Positions 11,742-53,389 of a stretch of 64,000 nt of DNA are shown here, piece after piece (position 1 is the stretch's first letter; each line of letters begins with the position of its first letter). This stretch comes from Apostichopus japonicus. Lineage: Eukaryota; Echinodermata; Holothuroidea; Aspidochirotida; Stichopodidae. The translations under genes were made by a program, and so were the position numbers. The stretch is from assembly GCF_037975245.1 (NCBI RefSeq), contig NC_092568.1, positions 13,601,501-13,665,500 of the forward strand, written 5' to 3'. Below the pieces are notes generated by a model. That model was not told the DNA's origin and did no database searches. It saw only the letters and a list, made by a program, of their open reading frames with translations.

Positions 11742-12807
11742 CAGGCGCGGCGAAACGGGAAAATTATTGGGGGGCTAATATGTGGAGACTATCTAAGCGG
11801 AGCGCCACCATCGGTTGGCGCGGAGCGTACAAGAAAATTTTGGGTTTTTCAAACCCCCCAGATGGCCGGAAACGGCACTTCCTGAGTGTTTTATGCTGCG
11901 AATACCTAGCCCTAAAATATGGGTCTCAAGCCTGTAATTTCTCAGATTGCACGAGAAAGTCTGTAAAAACATTGTAATTTGTATATTCGATGGTGTTTTA
12001 AGAGAGTAGCTATTACTCGTAGTGTACTCGCAAAGACGTTTTTGAGTGTAGTAAGGGCAGTGGCGGAGCTAGGGGTATTGGTCCGGGGGGGGGGGGGGGG
12101 CGCTTTCGACACTATCTAAGCGGAGCGCCACCACAGGTTGGCGCGGAGCGTACAGAAAATTTTTGAGTAAAGATACTTTATAGATTGCAGGAAATGACCC
12201 ATTCCGGGCCTTGCTAATTTACAGATAAACGGAGAATAAATAGGTGTCATTGCCATTTTGTCGGAAAATTACACCAACAAATGTCAATAGGTAGATGAGA
12301 GCGCAATAAAATAGTCAATAATCGCGAATAAGTAAAAAGTAGTGAAAAGCTGAAAAGGGCGCCAGCAGTCCCTTTGAGTCCGTCAGGGGGGGGGGGTTTG
12401 CATCCGCCCCCTGATCGTATGGACGCTCCGCCACTGAGTAAGTGGATGTTGGAGAACTGGCTGAAATGAGGCAAGTCATTGTCCTAAGACGAAGTTGTGT
12501 TGCGCTTACCGGTATACTCACACTCACTGCTTCCACTTTTCACGGGGCGTGAAGACGCGGTTGGGGTGAAAATGTGGTCTATAGCCAGGGGACGGGCCGA
12601 GGGTCCCCCAGCATTTACTAAAATTATTACACCTATATAGTATACGTGTGAATCGGACAGATCGACAAGTATGCATTGAAAAATGGGCAGATGCACGTTT
12701 CGGAGCCTTGGTAAATATTGGGGGGGGGGGCTTATCATGCATTTGCCCCCTCAACTTTTGCATTGGGGGCTAGAGCCCCCCAAGCCCCCCCGGTTCCGCC
12801 GCCACTG
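11742..12807. mobile_element. hAT-like insertion, level 3
   Basis: 1066 bp; duplications GACTAGTC and GAATAGTC (11734-11741, 12808-12815; 7 of 8 match). Ends CAGGCGCGGCGAAAC and, inverted, CAGTGGCGGCGGAACC. Holds 12058-12436. Confidence 0.65.
12058..12436 (+). mobile_element. hAT-type MITE family B, innermost level 4
   Basis: 379 bp; duplications AGTAAGGG and AGTAAGTG (12050-12057, 12437-12444; 7 of 8). Ends CAGTGGCGGAGCTAGG and GGACGCTCCGCCACTG. Same family as 1547-2120 but about 195 bp shorter. Confidence 0.85.
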
Positions 12808-14349
12808 GAATAGTCTACCACTGCTATTCCTCTCGATTTTTTTAATTTCCAATCATATGATTTAGCGGATGTTCGGAAACACTTTTTGGCTCACCTTTGG
12901 GGGGGGCCATGGCCCCCCTTGGCCCCCCCCTTGGATCCGCCAGTGGGTTCACTGGGTTTCCATTTGGCCTGTTTCCTACAAGTTTTCTAACCGCATGCGC
13001 GTAGCCAAGGGGGGGGGGGCGAAGGGGGAGACCGCCCCCCCCCTCGAGCATATTTTTTTATATTTTTTTTATGATATTGAAGTTTTATAGTAGCCGTTAT
13101 AAGAGGTTTTAATATTTGTACACCAATAAATTAACTGTGTCTGAATTTTCGAAAATTCCCTGACCAACATTCTTCATCATACTTCCATCTACTCGTGCAA
13201 TTTTGACCGGTCTGTTAGGATTTGAAGGGGTTTTTTCTATATTGGTTGTCCATAGATGAAATTTTGTGCAACATTATGGGTATGTTTTGAAGTGAGTATA
13301 TTCAAATTCTGAACAAATAATGGACTTAAAACCTTGAAAAGTGGGGCTGACGGGTATTGTGGTGCGTTACATAGAATTACCTACAAAAGCAATGATCCAC
13401 AGGAGATGCGATGATGAGGTCGAACATGATGTGTGACTGGTGACAATCTTGAAAAAGGTTATGAATGAAAAAAATATTGGGAAAAACTTGGTTCTCAGGC
13501 AAAGATGTACATCTGGTTGGCCATTTTCAAGCCCGAGAAGTGCCATTTCCGGTGATCTGGAGGGCTATCAAAACCAGAATTTTCTTGTTCGCTGCGCGCC
13601 AACCAATGGTGGCGCTCCGCTTTGATAGCAATTCGCCTGCACCCAAGCAAATGTCCCCCCCCCCAATATTTGAAACAAATCGCCGCCCCTGTGAACAAGG
13701 TCTTGGTATTCCCTGTTATACCCCACAGTTGAAGTCAAGCAAGCTTCGGCATGTGACGATGGTATCGTGAAACATATGACCTCAAAAATTCTTCAGTATT
13801 GCATTTCTTATAGAAATCCATCGTATAAATATTTGAGGAATTAATTTAACTATTTTGCGAATGATCATTTACTCAAAATTCAAAAGTAAGGAGAAACAAA
13901 TAAACTTTCAGTAACATTAATTATGTTGTTTTATAAATTATGTTTTGCCTTTCCATAATTTGAATGCATTGCAACTTTAATCGAGGATAAGGTGGTATAC
14001 CCAATAGTATTAACAAGGAAAGTGGTGATTTAACCAGGAATGAGGTGGAAAATTCTTTGATATTAACCAGGATAGTATTGGCACCAGCCAGGAAATGTTG
14101 GTTAATTTAACAAGGAAAGAGGTGAAATACCCATTGATATAAACCAGGATAGTGGTAAAATCTAACCAGGAAATTTAACCAGGATATCCTGGTTATTTCT
14201 ACCAGGATTTTGTTAAAGTCTCATTCACCAGGAAACCTGGTGAAAACAACCAGGATATGGAAAGTATAGCATATAAAAACAGCTCCTGGTGAAAAATTCA
14301 CCAGTTCCTGGTGAACTTTCACCAGGTTGTTTTTAGAGTGTACATGCCT

Positions 14350-14790
14350 AGCAATAGTGGAGCCCTAATGTAACAGAAGCCAAGCTATCTTCGTAGGTTT
14401 TGTTGCAAATGTTTTATTTTTAATAATTTGAGACACTAAAATAGGCGTAGCTGCTTATTTATGATTCTGCGACATGTTTTACTCTGTTCAACACTTACTT
14501 TTGTTGGGAAAAGTTTAAATTTCATACTGCACAGAAACAAAATTTGCCAATGTGCAATAACGTAGCATTTCTAATGTGCAATTACGTAGCATCATGTATC
14601 TGCCCAATTGCCTAATCTTTGTTTTCAGAAAGTATTGATGTTGTAGATCTGTACCATGGAAACTTGAAAAACAATCATAGTATCGAGTGAATTTTGCGTT
14701 TTCGCAAGTATTTCTTTAGTCACGGTCCCCAAATAGCGAGTACTTTTGAAAGTATCTGTCGAGGCTTGAGAAGAAGCCTGTTGTCTTTGA
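14350..14790 (+). repeat. Interspersed repeat R2
   Basis: First half matches 34500-34720 (AGCTATCTT..GTAG, ATGATTCTG..GACA..GTTTTAC); second half matches 1-290. Two adjoining parts of one family are therefore seen together only here. Confidence 0.6.
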
Positions 14791-15957
14791 TAGAGATCAA
14801 TCTGTATGCTGAATACAACATAAGTGTCAATCTCCGTTATCAGCTGCCAATGTGAATATTGTTTTTCATATCTCAATGCTTTTTACTGGAGTACTTTGAA
14901 GTATGTTGTGCATCCTGGCTATACGCTACAGCTTATAGTGTGTCAGATTCATATAAGATAATTGTGTAGCATCATCGAAACCACACTGCAGTTTTGCGGT
15001 CTGGTAAGATACGCATTTTATATTCTGCCCGATTCGGAAAGTGCGTGTAGATTGGTAACGAAAAGGCCCCAGTATGGAATCGACTAGTAAACAATTTTGT
15101 GTACAGGGCGATGATCCTGTGAATTGTTTTGTTCGCCCCTGATGAGGTGGCATCTTGACAAAATGCCCGAACTAAAAAAAAAGAAGGATTACAGACATTC
15201 GGAGCTTTGAAGTATGTGGAAATTCTTCTGAATGATATTTGCCAGTGATGGGAGCAGTGTTCGCATTAGGAAGCGCGATTGCGTCTCTCTTGGCGGGAGT
15301 TTCGCAGCCGAATTCCTGGTACTTCCCGCAACTTGCACGCATTACTATAGTTACAAAACTTGCCAATAACAAGCTGAAAATGATCAAGTTTTTAAAGTTT
15401 GTTAAGGCGAAAAGTGATTGGTAAACTGTTTCAATACAGAAACACTGGCTTCGTTAGTGTGCTACCTGTGTTAACATGTCGCGTATGTACGTGTATTGGT
15501 CGCAATGGCCGACCATGGTCATGTGTACTGCACCGATCCCCCATCCCCCTCCCCCTTCACCCCAGTAAATTGACTTGGGAATTCCCATTATTTTTAAACA
15601 TCCTATAGCGCACTAATACAGGGTGGGAGACCAGGGTGGAATTCAGTAACCAATTATACCATTTTGGAACTGGTTTGACGAGTTTTGTACGTCAATGTTT
15701 GAGTTATGGGGTTGCGTTTGGCCAAGTGATGGCATTTTCAATAGAACCCGAAAATACTGGTCTGTTGAGGTGTTGTGACAGTTCTTTGGTGCGAAAATAA
15801 AAATCGACTTCAGAGGAGCAAATGCGTTGGATGCGCAACGCTTAACTGCATTGAATGTTTCTGGTACAACGACGTTGACGGCAGCTGCTTGGTAAGAGGT
15901 AGTTTTGCTTGTTCGTGGGTTTATTGAAGTCTATTTTTAGTGAGCAATCTTATAGGG
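14791..15957. other. Gene-free spacer
   Basis: Small open frames only; none recognised. Confidence 0.5.
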
Positions 15958-16410
15958 TCACAGTGGTGTCCAGAAAGTAAACGTCATGTCTAGAAAAATC
16001 TGCAGTAAAGTTGATGTGTGATGAAACGAGTTTTTGTCATCAGTGAAGACAGTGAAGAGATTAGCCTCACCATGGGTCCATACTAAGAAGATATCGTTAA
16101 TGAAACGTAACCACTTGTGTGGTGCTTTGTCGAGATAGAAATTCTTTCTCGAGGTTTCCCATAAAGATGTTGGCAAAAGAAAGAGCCATTTGGTACCCAT
16201 GGCGGTATCATGAATCTGGAGGTAGCGTTTGTTGCCAAATACCAGAATATTGCTAGTCAAGATGAGTTGCATCAATTCAGCCAAATCTTTCTTCGTGGGG
16301 TTATCTTTTCCGTTTGAAGGCTTTCGTGCAGGCCGAAATGCGCTCTTCATTAGGCATATTTGTGTATACGAAGACATATTCAAGGTTGGATGTGTTTTCA
16401 ATGTACACAC
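15958..16410 (-). pseudogene. Penelope-like reverse transcriptase fragment
   Basis: Minus strand reads PTKKDLAELMQLILTSN, then YLQIHDTAMGTK, then WLRFINDIFLVWTHGEA and NSFH. The order YLQ-GTAMGT..., WLRFIDDIF-IWTHGE is the reverse transcriptase core of Penelope-like elements. The catalytic pair is N-D rather than D-D, the stretch after AMGTK is out of frame, and neither the N-terminus nor a GIY-YIG nuclease is seen nearby, so it is dead. Confidence 0.85.
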
Positions 16411-17639
16411 CTAATTAAGATTGGTGATCATTTTGTAACGTGTAGAGCAAGAAAACTGGTTAAATAAAATGTAGTTTTATAACGGTACAATACGGGCAGC
16501 TAGGGCACGTACGCTTATTTGTGATTACAGTTTATATGGTAGCACTTGGTACGTTTTGTGTTCTGAACTTGTACAAGGAACTGCTTCCTGTTAAACTTTT
16601 CTTTTTTGTAAACTTACAGATCGGTACAGTACTACAAATCCAAAAGGTTTCTTTGTATTGTCCTTTCGGTAGAATTCTGTTAAAAAGCAAGCCATCTGTT
16701 TTGAACGTTTCCATAGCTATTCGATATAAACAATGAATAATTTGATAATTGATAAAATTGCAAGTTGCATGAATCCCTTTAAAAGCGAATAGATAATGCA
16801 ACTGTGACCCTGTATCACCTTTGAGGTTTAGCTTTGACCTTGGTAAGACTATGTATTTCAGATAAGATAGAGTAAACACTTGTCACGAACGTTTTTCTTG
16901 TACTTAACTTCCTGTTATATATAACAAAGGTCAGTGAACGTTAATTGGCGTTAGGGCACAAATCAATTGTTTGGCCCATGTTATTTGTGTGATCTCGTTC
17001 AGTGGTAAAGGCCTGTATTCCAAGGCGTAATTTATGGTCCGAAGTGGCCTGCAAATGTGAGTCCTAAGCTTTTTAATGATTTATCATTCTTTGCTTGTTC
17101 CAGCCCATCAACTTATATTTATAAAGCTAGACTTAAAATCTATTCAATGGATGTTTTTGACTATTAAATTAGAACCTTCAAAGTGTTTTACAACACTGAG
17201 ACTTTTATTTTTACACTACAACTACTGTTGAAAAGTTTCCTTCATTCATTTGGATCTTCTGCATATGTCTATTTCATTATGCACGAGCTCTATTTGTTAT
17301 CTGTTGAAATTGCCATCAGTCAGTTCCAGATAAATAATATCTTCTCAGGAGCGTACTTCCAGAAATGTACTGTTGAAATGTGAGTATATGCTGATCATTG
17401 TTTGTCCAACTACCAGAAAGCCAGCAGGGCTTAGTGATTCCTTGCCATATAAGTTTATATTGTATATGGAATCACTGGATTGATAGAGCAACTGAGGAAT
17501 AATGTGTCCTGAAGTCAAGTAACAGAACAGATAACTTGATCATTACAAAGGTATTCTAGAAATTTAATTTGACAGATAACAGTCATTAGTGGAAGTGGAA
17601 ACCCTCTCAGCCACTTAAAAGAGGAAAGGTCAAATCTTG
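16411..17639. other. Gene-free spacer
   Basis: AT-rich; no gene, RNA or repeat structure recognised. Confidence 0.45.
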
Positions 17640-18330
17640 ACACAGAAAAGCTGTTCATCAAAAATATGGTTGAGTTGAAAGCTTACAAGGTTTTCAAACT
17701 TTAACCTCTGTTGACTTCAAATGACCTTCAATCAGCATCATATTTTGGCAAATATTCGGACAATATCTGCCCTAAATGTTGCAATAACAAGCACTAATAA
17801 GAGCAACTGTAATGGGTTAAGGTAAAGTGTTCATTATAGGAATGTCATATGCAAATATACATCAGATGAAACTGAAATGTTATGATGCCATGTTTAAAAT
17901 TTAAAGAGTGTAACCTTTGCTGAACCCAAATGACCTGTACCAACAACCAAAAACAATAGTTCTAGTATTCATTATAGAGAAGCCATAGTCATACATACCA
18001 GCTACTGCAGTTTTCTATCTGGAAATATCTGTTTACATAGTGTTCAAGTTTTGAAACCTGGTGACCTTAAATGAACTCTGACCTACATTAAATTATGTAC
18101 AAACTATACAATAGACAAGGTCATCATACCATGAGCTCTTTTTCTTGTTCTGGTTCTGGATATAGCACTTTTGATATATCCATATTCTGCCCACTGCTGA
18201 CCCAAATGACCTTTGACCTACACCACAATCAATAAGGTTTACTGAACTAATTGCAGAAATCCAATCCAAATATAAGAACTGCATAGACAACTTTCCTTGA
18301 GGTATCATGTTTACAAGATTTCACACTTTT
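17640..18330. repeat. TGACCT-rich repeat (DR repeat), block 1
   Basis: Three diverged units each with a phrase like TTTTCAAACTTT..ACCTCTGTTGAC, then AAATGACCTTTGACCT. A perfect AGGTCA-n-AGGTCA (inverse strand) lies at 18207-18219. Same family as blocks near 28.9, 39.6, 43.5 and 48.8 kb. Confidence 0.65.
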
Positions 18331-21084
18331 TCCCTGTTGCCCTTTGACTATTTGCTAAAATAAAAAGAACAAAATTGCTGAATCTGGAAATCACATATAT
18401 TTGAAGATTCTAATATACCAGACTGACAAAAAGTACATTTCACCTAGCTCTTGACATGATTCTATATTACATATGATACTTAAGTGCCCAGGTTGTTGCT
18501 GTGCATAGATGTTATTAGAATAAATGCTCACAGTCATGAAAGCATTCTTAATTCAGACAAAACGATGCATAATCCAGGTCTCACATCAAAAGTTTACTTA
18601 TTACATTATTCAGTTAAAAAATGTAGTTTCTTTGACTTAATTCAGATACAAGGTGCAGCACAGAAATAGCCTACAATGATTGAAGATGAATTACTTCCAA
18701 GAAGGAAACTACAGGATATCCATACAGACCCAGCATTAAATAAGTGAATGCACTGTTACAGGCATTGTTGGCACAATTAAATGTTTGTCAAATAATCTAG
18801 ACTGGTTAACTCGATGGGCAAATGTAATCATTCCTCTGACCACTGAAGTGATTGCAAGACTGGAAAGCATTCTTACAAGTCACTTTGAGGCTACCCACCC
18901 TCAGCCTACATCAATATCTGATATTATTACATACTAATCTCAGACGGAAGACTACCATTAGGGTATAAGAGTGGCTGCAATTTGGACCTCCTTAAGAGAG
19001 TAACCAATACTGAGGTACAACTCCAAGCAAAACTCATCCCAATTAGTTCAGTGGATAATCAATGTTGAACAAGCCTGGGCCCTATAACATACTGATTTCT
19101 ATAAAATATATGCAATGTTTGACATATTAGTGCTAGGTGAACTTCTCTAGCACCAGGAATCAACAGTTCCTTATTGAGTATTTCCTCACCCAGCCACTGA
19201 GAATTAAAACCCAAGAAATGACACCAACCCTGTGTTTAACAACTGATGTACACATAAATGTAACTTCATGGTCCACATTGCTACCACCATCAAATGGTGC
19301 AAATAATTGAGTACAGTTTGTGCTAAAAATATTTGACTGATAGTTCTTAATCTCAATATATATGCTAATAAGTAATGTTTGTTGATTATTATCTCTAGAA
19401 TGGATGATAGATGTTTCATTTCTTACTAAGTATATAAAAAGGTTGAAGTTAGCCAATTTTGATTCCTTCAGAGTATTGCATGACACAGTAACAATTTGAC
19501 ATGACTTGACCTTACTTTACATTCTGTAAGCTATGATACTCCTGAAGCAATCCCCATCGACCAGTTCAGATACCCCCAAAACTGATATGGAGACAAGAGT
19601 TTTTGCATGCACAACTTGAGGTAATTTGCTTCCAACATTTGGCCAAGAAGTTAAAAGGTAAACCAAAAACACTACACAATTAACAATATCTCAGCTAAAA
19701 GTGACTTGCACATGATATCGAGTGTGATGATAATACTGAGATAAATATTAACTTTGTGACAATGGTCGATTAGATTGTCCTGCAAAATGACCCATTATCA
19801 ATAAGCTAATATCTTTTCCAAACTTGTTTCATTCAAACTCAAACAATATTGACAGGAGTAACTTGCTAAGTAGGCTACAGGAAGAAGAAAAAGATGAAGA
19901 AGAAAGAAAAACTGCAAGGAAAAACAGGTGCACTGTTAACAGCAAACCAAGTGATCTATGGGTTGTGTCCTATGACCATGCATGGATCCCAAACTAAGAA
20001 TTCAGATACAGTACATTCAACTCCTAATTGCCACCCTTTGGCAATGAACACACAAAAGCTTATTCCACCAGCTGAGGAGTGTAGCAGGTACAAGGACAGT
20101 AAGCACTTATACACTCAACAAGAACTCTGGTTGTAACAGGATTCATCTTCTACTTTGGTGATAACAAATAAAGCAGTCCTTTTAACTAGTTAACTGACCA
20201 AAGTGACTTGTGGTTCTCAAGATGAATAACTTTTAGAACCTAAAAGGAAACTAGAGCAAGACAGGAACTAAGATTTGCATTCCATTTATCATAGTGAGCT
20301 TCATGCTCTAAGGCGATGATCAAGTTTACTAGATGCAGAGATGAACGAACTGGTTTGAAGGATTCTTATTGCCAAACGGTGAAAGTAGAGTAAATCAAAC
20401 ACCCCCGAATCCTAAAAGTCAATACAATATTTTAAAAAAACCCATCTCCCTCTCTTCAACACTTCCATTATAACAAAGTGCTAATACATCTGTTATTTTA
20501 GTTACTTAAACTTACATAGTAAGGTGCACTCTTGAATATTCATAGCAGCAAGCTACACAGAATTTGTGAAATATTATATTTACATTTGGTTTTAAAGTCT
20601 CCACCCCTAAATGAACATACAACAAAGGTGAACAGTTAGTGATAAAGAATTCAAGAAAAAAAGGCAACATGTTTCTAATTACATCTGACATAACCAAACC
20701 ATACAAGTCTCCTGAGGACGCCTCTTAAATATGTCGAGAGGCAATGTAAATGATTGGTTTAAAAGATTCCAGTCAGGCATTCATACCAAAACAACAAGCC
20801 TATTGGTAAGTACAGTTTACACTTGGAACTACTTGTTTCAAAGCAAATATTTATTTGCCAAACAGTCAAACACATACCAGAAACTAAGAGATCTGCCAGA
20901 CAAGAAGGCTTTCTTTGTTGCTTGAAGAATGATTTAAAAAAAGCTTCTGCCATAAAATCATGGAAGTGTTACAATAAATAGCAAAGCTCTTTTAAAATCG
21001 TAAAATATTGATTCCACACAGCGTTCATCTAACGCTGCCGCAGGCACATAGATGAAGAGGTGACTGTCCTACAGAAAGAGATAA
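18331..21084. other. Gene-free, includes 3'UTR of the PP2A gene
   Basis: The 3'UTR of the minus-strand gene must start at 21084 and run to lower coordinates; its end cannot be fixed. Small open frames here match nothing known. Confidence 0.4.
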
Positions 21085-50995
<29,911 letters not shown>

Positions 50996-51140
50996 CTTAA
51001 TACTGTTGGTACATTCTCACTTGACAATCACTTCATTAAGTATTAATTAGGTCGGTTGAAGGAAGGCTAAGCTGTAAATAATTTATCTAAAGGCGATCGG
51101 ACACCAGCCAAAATACGAACAAGTAACCGAGTTGCCCGAG
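50996..51140 (-). promoter_or_regulatory. Likely 5'UTR and core promoter region of the PP2A gene
   Basis: Lies directly upstream of the start ATG on the minus strand. It holds a GC-richer block near 51100-51150 (GGCGCGGCGAAAGGGTCTCG on the minus strand) that contrasts with the AT-rich surroundings. No TATA box or initiator can be fixed, so the transcription start is unknown. Confidence 0.35.
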
Positions 51141-51589
51141 ACCCTTTCGCCGCGCCTAGCTATAACAATTTGTATATTATGATTATCAATGCAATTACGT
51201 ATGTTGTGTTGTGTATATCTGTATGCACACTGTATGTATGGATACAGTACTCTTGCCAGCGCGCCTCAAACACATCCTTAGTCTAGCATTGTGGATTGCT
51301 ATGAGCCTGTTCGAGACGAGATAGTGAACAATCCAGTAATTGGGCTGATTCGGTCACGTGACTTAAACTCGTTCACGGGGAGTCGGATAAGTGCAATAAC
51401 CTGCTAATACCGACATGAAAACACCAAGTATGGAAAGCCATAGTATGTTAAATTTCATTTTCAGTATCTAAAGTTGAATTGTGAAGGTCTGAAACTCGAT
51501 ATCGCAAGTCAGCTCGCTGCTATGTAATTATAAAACGCCAAAGCTAGTATCAATTTACGACAGGTAAATTATATAGAGACATACATACA

Positions 51590-52095
51590 TCAGTTTGCAA
51601 ATTTTGGCAGAAAATGCTTCCCAGATCGCTAGAAATGCCCTTCCCAGGCCTTGCAAGTTGCATCTAAACATTTCAATTTTGAAATCTCATGTTCAGGAAA
51701 TTGACTATTGTCACAATTAATATGTAAATTTTGTTTTTATGGTTTTTTTTCTAATACCCCTCCAGGAATCGATATTCCGTTTACCGTATGAGAAATATAT
51801 TCCCGCAGACTTTCCCCTTCCCAAGTGTCTAAATGCGGGAGATGCATTTGCCTTTGTTTCAGTTGAACTTTGAACCCATCATGGAGTGGGCTTTCTCCTG
51901 GCTTTGTCTTTAGCAAACTGACTGATGATGTCATCGACGTCGATGGTTTTGAGAACGTTGGGTTCCATAGCAAGGATGCTGAGATTGACGAGCCTAGATT
52001 GGCCCATCACTCGGAACGGAGGGGACTCTTTAGCAGCTTGAGTCGAGAAAACGATCGCTCACCGCTACAATTCGATACCATGATTGCCAAGTAAA
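51590..52095 (-). pseudogene. hAT transposase C-terminal (dimerisation) remnant
   Basis: Minus strand from 52092: MVSNCSGERSFSRLKLLKSP, LRSE, a frameshift, then LVNLSILAMEPNVLKTIDVD, DIISQFAKDKARRKPTP. The S-N-C-x-x-E-R-S-F-S-x-L-K-x-x-K-x-x-L-R-S pattern followed by LSI and a D-x-D-DI-I-FA-KA-RR tail is the hAT C-terminal dimerisation domain. Beyond its stop, 51590-51690 matches MITE text at 3590-3690, linking it to the local hAT-type MITEs. No N-terminal part is seen. Confidence 0.85.
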
Positions 52096-53389
52096 TCCTG
52101 GGTAGGATTTAGACGTGTTACGCAAATGCCGTAGAATAAAGACCGTGCATCATTAAGTTGGCCCCATGTATTTATGGAAAGACAACTTTTGTTCAGTGTG
52201 GAGTTTCGAAACAAATGTCCGTTTTTTAAATGTTGACCATCGACGGACGGACGGAAAGGCATTATGCCTCCAATTTTTTGGCCACCCAAATGTGGGGCCC
52301 CAGTGGGCCCGCCGTAAATCCGGCTTTGGCTACAGTTGGAAGCTGCAACATTTTTTTTTGCCTGGGCATGTTGAGTATTTATTCATATAGGTAAGAGAAG
52401 CACAAACACATGTCAAAAAGAGGGAATACTCAGTAAATTTCTCTGCAATTGTGTATCTCAGAGCCCTAGTGGGATCCAGGTCACAAATAGTATAAGTTAG
52501 GGGGCTAACTTGACGTTTCGATCTTAACAGGATCTTCTTCAAAGGCAAACTGAAACGAAAACATATTAAGACAGATTTCACCTAGACATGAAAGACAGAT
52601 AATAAACGTGGGCCAATGAATGCAGCAAAAAACAGACTGAACAATTGAGATCAAACAGTTATGGACATGAAAAGACGGAGATTAATTGCACAGAAGAGTG
52701 AAACAATGTGAGTTAATTAGTAAAAAGGTCAAATGGGATTTAAAGATGTCCATCAGGTGCGCGGGCTTCAGCTGCAGCGTTTTCATATAGTTCTTGCTCT
52801 CTAACAGCGATCAACGCTCTCTGGAATGCATTTCAAAGCACGGTGGCTTACAGGGGACGAATCCCCGAAAGCTGCAGTACTTAGATGTTAGTTTAGTTAG
52901 TTTAGATTAGTAGGGGGAAAAAAGGATCATGCAGGAAGGACGCTCATGTCCCTATTAAGGACCCTATAGGAGAGAAAGAAAAATCACACCCGATTGCAAT
53001 GCTTATAAAGATCTGCTTTATTGGCTCCAATTATAGCACGCTTTAGCTAGGAAAGTTTTGTGATTACGTAATCGACCTGCCACGGTCGAAAATCGATCTC
53101 ATGCTCAACAATTAGCCGCATAGCTTCTTAACACCATTAGGCTATTTGTGTAAACGCTGTGTGGTAATATGTTCATGTCTACTGTGTAGTTAATCATAGC
53201 GTTCACACAATGACCCTCATACAAGAAGAGAAAAAGGTGGCAGGCGTTGCAGACTAATCGGTAAAAAGAGGTCATTTTACGACCAAGGCGCAGGTCGATT
53301 ACGTAAATCTCTAGAAACTTTTCCATGATATCGTGCTATATAGTTGGGGTCTATACCGCAGACCTTTAAGCCCATTCACACTACTTGTA
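52096..53389. other. Repeat-like spacer
   Basis: 52510-52545 (minus: GAAGAAGATCCTGTTAAGAT then CGAAACGTC) looks like a transposon-end motif I associate with Penelope-like elements; unproven. Nothing else recognised. Confidence 0.35.

Larger units (their letters stand above)
10874..12945. mobile_element. hAT-like insertion, level 2
   Basis: 2072 bp with exact duplications GGTTCACT (10866-10873 and 12946-12953). Ends CACTGGCGGATCCA on both sides in inverted orientation. Holds 11742-12807. A zone at 11240-11285 shares GGGGAGGGGGTGTCCCCCTC with family A MITEs. Confidence 0.85.
10150..13691. mobile_element. hAT-like insertion, level 1 of the nest
   Basis: 3542 bp with exact target duplications TGAACAAG (10142-10149 and 13692-13699). 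Left end CATGGGCGGCGAT, right end inverted CAGGGGCGGCGAT. It contains the insertions at 10319-10681 and 10874-12945. The right arm (13490-13640, inverted) carries the GCGGAGCGCCACC / GATCACCGGAAATG words common to the hAT-like MITEs here. No transposase. Confidence 0.85.
5695..14340. mobile_element. 8.6-kb inverted-repeat element hosting nested insertions
   Basis: Starts CACTCTAAAAACAACC and ends with its exact inverse; 24 bp match perfectly and TA lies on both sides (5693-5694, 14341-14342). Both subterminal zones (about 5700-5860 and 13980-14330) are packed with CCTGG / ACCAGG words, the right one much more. No transposase frame was seen inside, so it is a non-autonomous or decayed DNA transposon. 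About 3.5 kb of its length comes from the insertion at 10150-13691. The superfamily is not identified; TA flanks alone are weak evidence. Confidence 0.65.

Noticed and set aside
20731..20925. VNDWFKRFQSG stretch resembling a mariner helix-turn-helix
   Set aside because: Only about ten residues match, with no DD34D blocks or inverted ends nearby.
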